From Lachnospiraceae bacterium (GTDB lineage: Bacteria > Bacillota_A > Clostridia > Lachnospirales > Lachnospiraceae), in the NCBI GenBank assembly GCA_028694115.1, contig JAQUUB010000073.1:1-21719 (forward strand): a stretch of 21,719 nt of DNA, written 5' to 3'. Shown here piece by piece: positions 16,609 to 21,719 of this stretch. Both the position numbers and the translations under genes were made by a program. Every line of letters starts with the position of its first letter. The first letter of the stretch is position 1. The notes below the pieces were generated by a model. It made no database searches, was not told the origin of the DNA, and saw only the letters and a list, made by a program, of their open reading frames with translations.

Positions 16609-18922
16609 ATGGCAAACGAAGTCCTAGAATTTTATCCTTATATTCCAAAGCCCTGTCATTCTTATGCCATCTGCTATATAGGCTAAACAGGTAACGATAA
16701 GCTGTTTTACTATATTCATTGTCTGTTCCAATAGTATCACTGACTAATTTTTCGGCATTGAGTAGATATGTTTCGGAATGAACCGGATCATTGGTAGCTA
16801 ATGCAACAATCCCTTTTCCAAGCTGGCAGATACCATAGTCAAATGAAGTTTTACTTTCTGTTTCTAACACGATGTTTTCATAGAATTCAAGTAGTTGTTC
16901 AGCCTGTGCATATTCTTTTGCAAGAATGAGAATATTGGTCATATTCATCATCTGCTGTAAACTGTCATGTGTTTCAAAAATCCCATACTCTTTCCTGATT
17001 TGAAATGCCTGTTTCAGATTCGTGATAGCTTCTTTTCCCTTTTTCATAAGCAGATACACATTGGAAATATTATTGTATAGGTTTGAAATCAGATTTGCAG
17101 TACGTTTGTCCGCATCAGCAGTTAATAATGGCATTAATAATTCCAGTGCTTTGGTACGCTTCTTAAGGGCATTGCCGTAATCCTTTTTTAGCACAAACAG
17201 TTCTGCCTTATAATCTAGAAGTAATGCCTTATCACAAGGTGAATTTAACTGATGACGATCCATTTCATAAGAAATACGTTCTACAAGTTTTGGCAGATAA
17301 TCCATAATCAAATATTTATCAAAATATGGAAACATATCTTGAAGGTATAGTAGATAATAATCTGGTTCATCATTTATTATATGCTCATTAATACTTATCA
17401 GGCTGCTAATCACATTGTCTGGTCTGCGGACTTCCAATCCGTGGGCAAGACAGATAAGATGCAAGCTATCAAGCATATTTCTACAATTAGATACTGAAGG
17501 TAACGTTTCAATTACAGCCACATCTTGAATTAGAGGATGGAGGCTGATTTTTTTATTCTCTGAATCATCCATAATAAATCCATATCGAATCATATTATTT
17601 ACATCATTTAGATTGGACAACTGCAACCATTTTTTAATCGAAGCCTTTGATACACCAGAGGCAGGAAGCAGAGATAAGTTGCGCAGTATATCTAACTGAT
17701 CAGTGGAAAGCTGGTTTAATTGTAGCAACTTTCGCAGATGCTCAATCATCAGTGCTTCAGAAAATTCTTCGTCCTTATATAATTCCACAGATTCTCCAGA
17801 TGAAATATTCAGTCCACAGGATTTCAATTCATATAGCAGTTCTTCAGGCTCTATTCCACTTGCAGAAAGGGAGAGTGCAGCAAGACAGACACTCAGAGTA
17901 TGCCCTCTTAATTCTGAAATGATTTTTGCCACAGTTTCAGGAACATCTATGGAAGCTGGGCAGTAGTTATAAAAGAGCGTTGAAAGCTCTTTCTCTGAAT
18001 CAAGTTCGTTAAGATGAATTGACTCAAATTGTGTGATTTTACATCTTGTGGTAATCAGTATCTGAAAATCGAGCTTTATGAGTTCTTTAAAGTATGAGTC
18101 ATCTTTTGGCAGCACATTGAAGTTATCAATAATAAGTAAACTGTCAGTATGCAGCTTCTTTAATATTTTCATATGTGTTTCAAATAATTCTTCTTCTGAC
18201 ATTTCAACCGAATCTTCAGCATATTCAAGACTTGCAATACATTTCTTTAGATTTCCTTCATAGTGCATAAACAGGATATTTGTATATTTCTTCTTGTTCT
18301 TATTGGCATATTCTTTGGCAAATTCACTTTTCCCAATTCCTGCAATCCCAGTTACGAATACAAGAGAATGTTCTTGAAACAATTTTGCTAATTCTTTTAA
18401 TTCAGTTTTTCTCCCAAGAAATTCTTTCGTTGTAGATGGAACACGTCCGTTTAGCAAGATATCTGATAAATCTGGAGAATATAGTGAATTGTTTCCGTGG
18501 TCACTTAGGATTGCATAGCGAACTACCGCGGTAAAAAATTTCGCTGTAGAGCTTATGGATACCAATTCATTAATATAATCATTGCCAATGGTGCTACGAC
18601 TATCATGAATTAATGTTTCCATTTCCGACCGTGCATTTGTAACGTTCAAAAGGTTAGGAATAATCTTTTCTTTAAAATCTTCTTCCATAAATACAAAATT
18701 ATCATCTTCTTCATAAGTATTCACGATATCCATTGGAATAGGTCTTGTACCGCTGCACCAGTAGCTATATTTGCTGGCATCGGCATCAGTGATTTGAAAA
18801 TCTTCACCATCCTGTAAGCTGACAGAAAAAAGATTTCGAATCAGTTGATGCTGCGAGTATGTTTTCTTTTTATTATCTAGCAGAATGCCTATTACATTTA
18901 CAAAGGTGAGTCTGTTCTTCAA
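16607..18922 (-). CDS. STAND/NB-ARC NTPase with C-terminal TPR-like repeats
   Basis: This 771-residue protein has the nucleotide-switch architecture of STAND proteins. Residues 1-160 are an unassigned N-terminal part. The NB-ARC core follows with Walker A GIAGIGKS (192-199), Walker B LLIID (262-266), the ITTR sensor (290-293), and a GHTLSV segment near 340 in place of the usual GLP. A winged-helix-like stretch spans about 400-480. The C-terminal half (about 560-765) is made of paired helices resembling TPRs, for example YNNISNVYLLMKKGKEAI. The start is TTG (18922-18920), with AGAAGAG a few bases upstream; a nearby ATG is out of frame and stops after three codons. It could be an NLR-like phage sensor or a transcription regulator. 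No nuclease or TIR domain is recognisable at the N-terminus. Confidence 0.82.
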   Translation of the reverse strand: MKNRLTFVNVIGILLDNKKKTYSQHQLIRNLFSVSLQDGEDFQITDADASKYSYWCSGTRPIPMDIVNTYEEDDNFVFMEEDFKEKIIPNLLNVTNARSEMETLIHDSRSTIGNDYINELVSISSTAKFFTAVVRYAILSDHGNNSLYSPDLSDILLNGRVPSTTKEFLGRKTELKELAKLFQEHSLVFVTGIAGIGKSEFAKEYANKNKKKYTNILFMHYEGNLKKCIASLEYAEDSVEMSEEELFETHMKILKKLHTDSLLIIDNFNVLPKDDSYFKELIKLDFQILITTRCKITQFESIHLNELDSEKELSTLFYNYCPASIDVPETVAKIISELRGHTLSVCLAALSLSASGIEPEELLYELKSCGLNISSGESVELYKDEEFSEALMIEHLRKLLQLNQLSTDQLDILRNLSLLPASGVSKASIKKWLQLSNLNDVNNMIRYGFIMDDSENKKISLHPLIQDVAVIETLPSVSNCRNMLDSLHLICLAHGLEVRRPDNVISSLISINEHIINDEPDYYLLYLQDMFPYFDKYLIMDYLPKLVERISYEMDRHQLNSPCDKALLLDYKAELFVLKKDYGNALKKRTKALELLMPLLTADADKRTANLISNLYNNISNVYLLMKKGKEAITNLKQAFQIRKEYGIFETHDSLQQMMNMTNILILAKEYAQAEQLLEFYENIVLETESKTSFDYGICQLGKGIVALATNDPVHSETYLLNAEKLVSDTIGTDNEYSKTAYRYLFSLYSRWHKNDRALEYKDKILGLRLP

Positions 18923-19600
18923 ACTGTCATCTCTTCTTTCTAGGGAATTATCTTATGTTTCTTTTAAAAATTTATTTTTTGTTAAGTCGACGCTAAGTCT
19001 CCGTCAATAGTTTGAACTCCATCTTCTTAGTATCATTAGCATATGAAAACGGTAGCACGAACAACCAGAAACGGATGAAACTGCTATCTACATTATAACA
19101 TGTCACAAACGAATGTTCTATCAAAATTGTTTGTAAATTGTACTTTGACAAATAATCCAGTAAGAGCTGGATTCATAGGCTGTAGAGTGAAAGGTGCCCG
19201 TAACCGTACCAGCAAGAACAGAACTGATAGTTAGTTCCAAGGCTACAAATGAGAGAAAAAAGAATCATTTGGAAAAGTACAAACAAGGGGTACATACGAA
19301 TCGCTAGCGATTCGTTGGGAAGATCCGCCCTGGCGAAGATAATCAGAAAAGTCAAGATAGATACTAACTGGTTGGAGCAGGGCAAAAGGAATCACGTCAA
19401 GTTGGGAGAGGATCTCGCGCAGGAGAGGCCCACAGTCATCGGATATTTGATAGATGGCTGGATGGAAGCAAAAGCTACCGCTCCACTCTACAAATGGAAG
19501 CCAAAACACCAAACAAGCGTCTGGGTTTCATCATATGAATTTATCAATTACAGAAAGCGGGGTGATTAACCGTAACAAAATAGGAGAGGAGGGATTTTCG
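18923..19600. other. About 680 bp without a confident gene; possible decayed reading frame and palindromes
   Basis: This stretch separates the STAND gene from the recombinase module. It contains a TTGACA at about 19145-19150 without a matching -10, an AATCCAG/CTGGATT hairpin (19154-19173), and a perfect 20-bp palindrome (19296-19315). An ORF runs from ATG 19249 to 19569 (106 codons). Its product is basic and plausible in composition, but it has no ribosome site. A short frame from GTG 19194 stops within the palindrome. The two overlapping frames could be pieces of one gene broken by a frameshift. I could not identify either. The middle is richer in G+C than the flanks. Confidence 0.4.
19296..19315. 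repeat. Perfect 20-bp palindrome
   Basis: ACGAATCGCTAGCGATTCGT reads the same on both strands with no spacer. It stands in the gap upstream of the recombinase module. It may be a protein-binding or recombination site, or the stem of an RNA hairpin. There is no T-run after it, so it is not an ordinary terminator. Confidence 0.75.
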
Positions 19601-19756
19601 ATGAATAAACAGTTGGAATTTAGCAAGAAGATGGCGGTAGTAGCAAAAATATATCGTATGGGGTTATTGAGTGACACCGAATATCTTATGGTAAGAAACA
19701 GACTGAAGGCGGAGTACCATATCACAGATAATGTGGTATATAAGCCAGCAGCATAA
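19601..19756 (+). CDS. SHOCT-like small protein of the recombinase module
   Basis: A 51-residue protein starting at ATG 19601, with a very strong AGGAGAGGAGGG (19582-19593) upstream. The core MAVVAKIYRMGLLSDTEYLMVRNRLKAEY resembles the SHOCT helical motif, in which a gLLSdeEY segment precedes a second helix. Such small ORFs commonly precede serine recombinases in clostridial integrative elements. A role in oligomerisation or control of the recombinase is possible but not shown. A longer frame beginning at 19454 is unlikely given the ribosome site. Confidence 0.75.
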   Translation: MNKQLEFSKKMAVVAKIYRMGLLSDTEYLMVRNRLKAEYHITDNVVYKPAA

Positions 19757-19772
19757 TAAGGATAATAATTTT

Positions 19773-19807
19773 GAACCTGTGAATACAAATATTTGTTTCA
19801 CAGGTTC
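19773..19807. terminator. Composite hairpin between the SHOCT-like gene and the recombinase
   Basis: GAACCTGTGAA (19773-19783) pairs with TTCACAGGTTC (19797-19807). Between them is the inner perfect palindrome ACAAATATTTGT (19785-19796), offset by one unpaired T. The tail GTTCGTTCACATTTT has only a weak T-run. It may attenuate transcription into the recombinase or be a binding site for it. Confidence 0.5.
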
Positions 19808-19891
19808 GTTCACATTTTAAATAGAAGCTATGATAGGGATGCAATCAGATATTACTGTTTCGTCCCAGGATGATTGAAAGGAGATTTTTAT

Positions 19892-21577
19892 ATGAAGGAA
19901 GTTGAAGTGATTAAAGCCAGTACAGGCAGTGTTGCAAGAAGACGTAGCATCAGCGGAGAGGGGGTGAAAATAGAAAGAAATCGTGTTGCAGCATATGCAC
20001 GAGTTAGTACCGATGAAGAGGAACAGCTTGGAAGTTTTCAGTCGCAGATTCAATATTACAAAGATAAAATCAAGCAAAATAAAGAGTGGGTTTTTGCTGG
20101 TATTTATTCTGATGAAGCAATTACTGGTACCCAGTCAAATAAGAGAGATGGTTTTCAGCAGATGATACAGGATTGTATGGATGGGAAAATTGATATGATT
20201 CTAACAAAATCCATTTCAAGATTTGCCAGAAATACAGTGGATACCTTAACTTATGTAAGGATGCTTAAAGACAGACAGATAGCGGTAGTATTTGAAAATG
20301 AAAATATTAATACCTTATCCATGAATGGAGAATTACTGCTAACGATTCTAAGTTCCATAGCCCAACAGGATGTGGAAACTATTTCTGCAAATGTTAAGAT
20401 GGGGCTTAAAATGAAGATGAAACGTGGAGAACTGATTGGTTATAATGGATGTCTTGGATACGATTATCATCCAGAGGATAAAAGCATTACCATAAATGAG
20501 AAGGAAGCTGAAACGGTACGATTGATTTTTGATTTATATCTTCAAGGTTATGGAGCTTATACAATAGCAAAACAATTGACAGCAATGGGCATACCAAATA
20601 AGAAGGGCGAAGTTAAGTGGGGTGACAGTGGGATTCGGGGAATCATCAAGAATGAGAAATACAAAGGGGATGCTCTTCTTGGAAAAACATTTACGGTTGA
20701 TCCTATTAACAAGAGAAGAATCGAGAATTTTGGAGAAGAAGATCAGTTCTATATTAAGAATCATCACGAGGCAATTATTTCAGCGGAGGATTGGGATAAG
20801 GCGCAGGAGATTCGAATGTCACGAGCCCACCAGACACAACTTAGTGCAGATGGTAAGCGGGAAAAATATATGCGCAAATATGCACTTAGCAGTATGTGTG
20901 AATGTGGATTCTGTGGAACGAAGCTTACAAGAAGAACATTTCATAGCAGTTCCACTTATGAGAAACCTGTGTGGTATTGTAGAACAGCCGCGAATAAAGG
21001 AAAAGATTTATGTACTCATAGTAAATCTGTTGATGAAACAATTATTCAAGGTGCATTTCTGGAAGCATACAAACTTCTAGCAGATAGTTTTGATGATGTA
21101 CTGGATTCAGTTCTTAATACGGTAGAGAATGTAATTTCTGATAATAAGGATGCAAAACGGTTGGAGCAGGTGAAGAAAGATATATCTTCCCTTGAGAGTA
21201 AGCGAAAGAAGCTGACAGATATGTTATTAGAGGATACGATAACAAAGCCAGCCTATGATGAGAAGTATGATGAATTTACAAATAAAATTACGAAGTTAGT
21301 TGACGAGAAGGAGGTTTTATTAGAAAATGTAAAGGAACAGAAAAACATCGGCAAGCGTATGTCAGAACTTCGATTGGCACTTCAAAAAGAAGATGTGCTA
21401 GATGAATTTGACCGTACCGTTTTTGAAAGCATTGTAGAAAAAGTGATTGTTGGATCAGAGGATGAAGATGGTAATATCGATCCTTTTAAACTTACCTTTG
21501 TATTCAAAGGGAATGGAAACAAATCACTGGATGATGTAAAGGAACGATACAAGAATTTAACGAGAGAGGTTGGATAA
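19892..21577 (+). CDS. Large serine recombinase of a mobile element
   Basis: This is a site-specific DNA recombinase that would excise and integrate the element. The protein has 561 residues from ATG 19892, which has AAAGGAG 8 bases upstream; TTG 19874 is in frame but overlaps that site. The catalytic Ser39 lies in AAYARVSTDEEEQLGS, and the resolvase domain covers about 30-175, with SRFARNTVDTL in the expected place. The recombinase domain follows at about 190-300, with YKGDALLGKTFTVDP. A zinc ribbon starts at C336 with CGFCGTKLTRR. A charged coiled coil spans about 420-490. All expected parts are present, so it looks active. The overall pattern recalls the recombinases of clostridial Tn4451-like and related elements. 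Confidence 0.94.
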   Translation: MKEVEVIKASTGSVARRRSISGEGVKIERNRVAAYARVSTDEEEQLGSFQSQIQYYKDKIKQNKEWVFAGIYSDEAITGTQSNKRDGFQQMIQDCMDGKIDMILTKSISRFARNTVDTLTYVRMLKDRQIAVVFENENINTLSMNGELLLTILSSIAQQDVETISANVKMGLKMKMKRGELIGYNGCLGYDYHPEDKSITINEKEAETVRLIFDLYLQGYGAYTIAKQLTAMGIPNKKGEVKWGDSGIRGIIKNEKYKGDALLGKTFTVDPINKRRIENFGEEDQFYIKNHHEAIISAEDWDKAQEIRMSRAHQTQLSADGKREKYMRKYALSSMCECGFCGTKLTRRTFHSSSTYEKPVWYCRTAANKGKDLCTHSKSVDETIIQGAFLEAYKLLADSFDDVLDSVLNTVENVISDNKDAKRLEQVKKDISSLESKRKKLTDMLLEDTITKPAYDEKYDEFTNKITKLVDEKEVLLENVKEQKNIGKRMSELRLALQKEDVLDEFDRTVFESIVEKVIVGSEDEDGNIDPFKLTFVFKGNGNKSLDDVKERYKNLTREVG

Positions 21578-21578
21578 G

Positions 21579-21719
21579 ATGGATAAACAGGCAAGCTTGT
21601 TGGGTGTTCAAAATAATAAATTAAGTACTGTACAAGATAGTGATATTTCGGCAGAAAATTTGGAGCATTCTTGCTCTGTCGTGGTGAAAGATTTGGTTAC
21701 TTCTTCAACACACGACACA
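21579..21719 (+). CDS. 5' end of a gene coupled to the recombinase (3' truncated)
   Basis: ATG 21579 comes one base after the recombinase stop, with GAGAGAGG upstream, so the two should be translationally coupled. The frame stays open for 47 codons to the window edge and encodes a Ser- and Asp-rich start with no recognisable motif. In comparable elements the next gene is often a second serine recombinase, but the visible part stops before any catalytic motif. Confidence 0.6.
   Translation, partial: MDKQASLLGVQNNKLSTVQDSDISAENLEHSCSVVVKDLVTSSTHDT

Noticed and set aside
1..21719. CRISPR array, tRNA or rRNA genes
   Set aside because: No spaced direct repeats of array type and no tRNA- or rRNA-like segments were seen. 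The only regular direct repeat is the coding 21-bp unit at 16223-16315.

Overview
The window is a defence island carried by a mobile element of a low-GC Gram-positive bacterium. I favour Clostridia, probably gut Lachnospiraceae. The grounds are AT-rich DNA, strong AGGAGG-type ribosome sites, frequent TTG and GTG starts, and a SHOCT-like small ORF next to a large serine recombinase. That last arrangement is typical of clostridial integrative elements. The organism call is inference from style, not from a marker gene.

Layout. Bases 1-543 hold the 3' end of an unrecognised gene. A strong sigma-A-type promoter (624-652), built into a perfect 20+20 bp inverted repeat, then starts a run of same-strand genes reaching 16534. 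I see no convincing terminator inside that run. Its first half is a type I restriction-modification locus: a catalytically dead methyltransferase fused to a half-specificity subunit, HsdM, a PIN-domain nuclease, HsdS, a zinc-ribbon plus nucleoside-deoxyribosyltransferase-like protein, and HsdR. Two small nucleic-acid-binding genes follow (a zinc ribbon and a YdbC/PC4-like protein). Next comes a complete type II CBASS operon: CD-NTase, Cap2 (E2-E1), Cap3 (JAB peptidase) and a two-TM SAVED effector (Cap14-like). The run ends with an AlbA_2/COG2865-type putative regulator and a hairpin terminator at 16564-16608.

On the minus strand, converging on that terminator, is a 771-residue STAND/NB-ARC protein with C-terminal helical repeats. 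A roughly 680-bp stretch without a confident gene follows. It contains a perfect 20-bp palindrome and a possible degraded reading frame. The right edge holds a 51-residue SHOCT-like protein, a hairpin, a 561-residue serine recombinase, and the first 47 codons of a translationally coupled next gene.

How the genes may work together. HsdR, HsdM and HsdS should make a type I enzyme that cuts unmodified DNA. CBASS would act as a second layer that kills or arrests the cell through membrane damage when a phage is sensed. The PIN and deoxyribosyltransferase-like genes sit inside the R-M operon with overlapping or tight junctions. They are the best candidates for an undescribed accessory or back-up effector, as is the pseudo-methyltransferase/half-S protein. 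The STAND protein may be a third sensor or a regulator. A notable detail is that the CBASS effector has no normal start codon at its ribosome site: an ACG sits exactly where an ATG would be expected.
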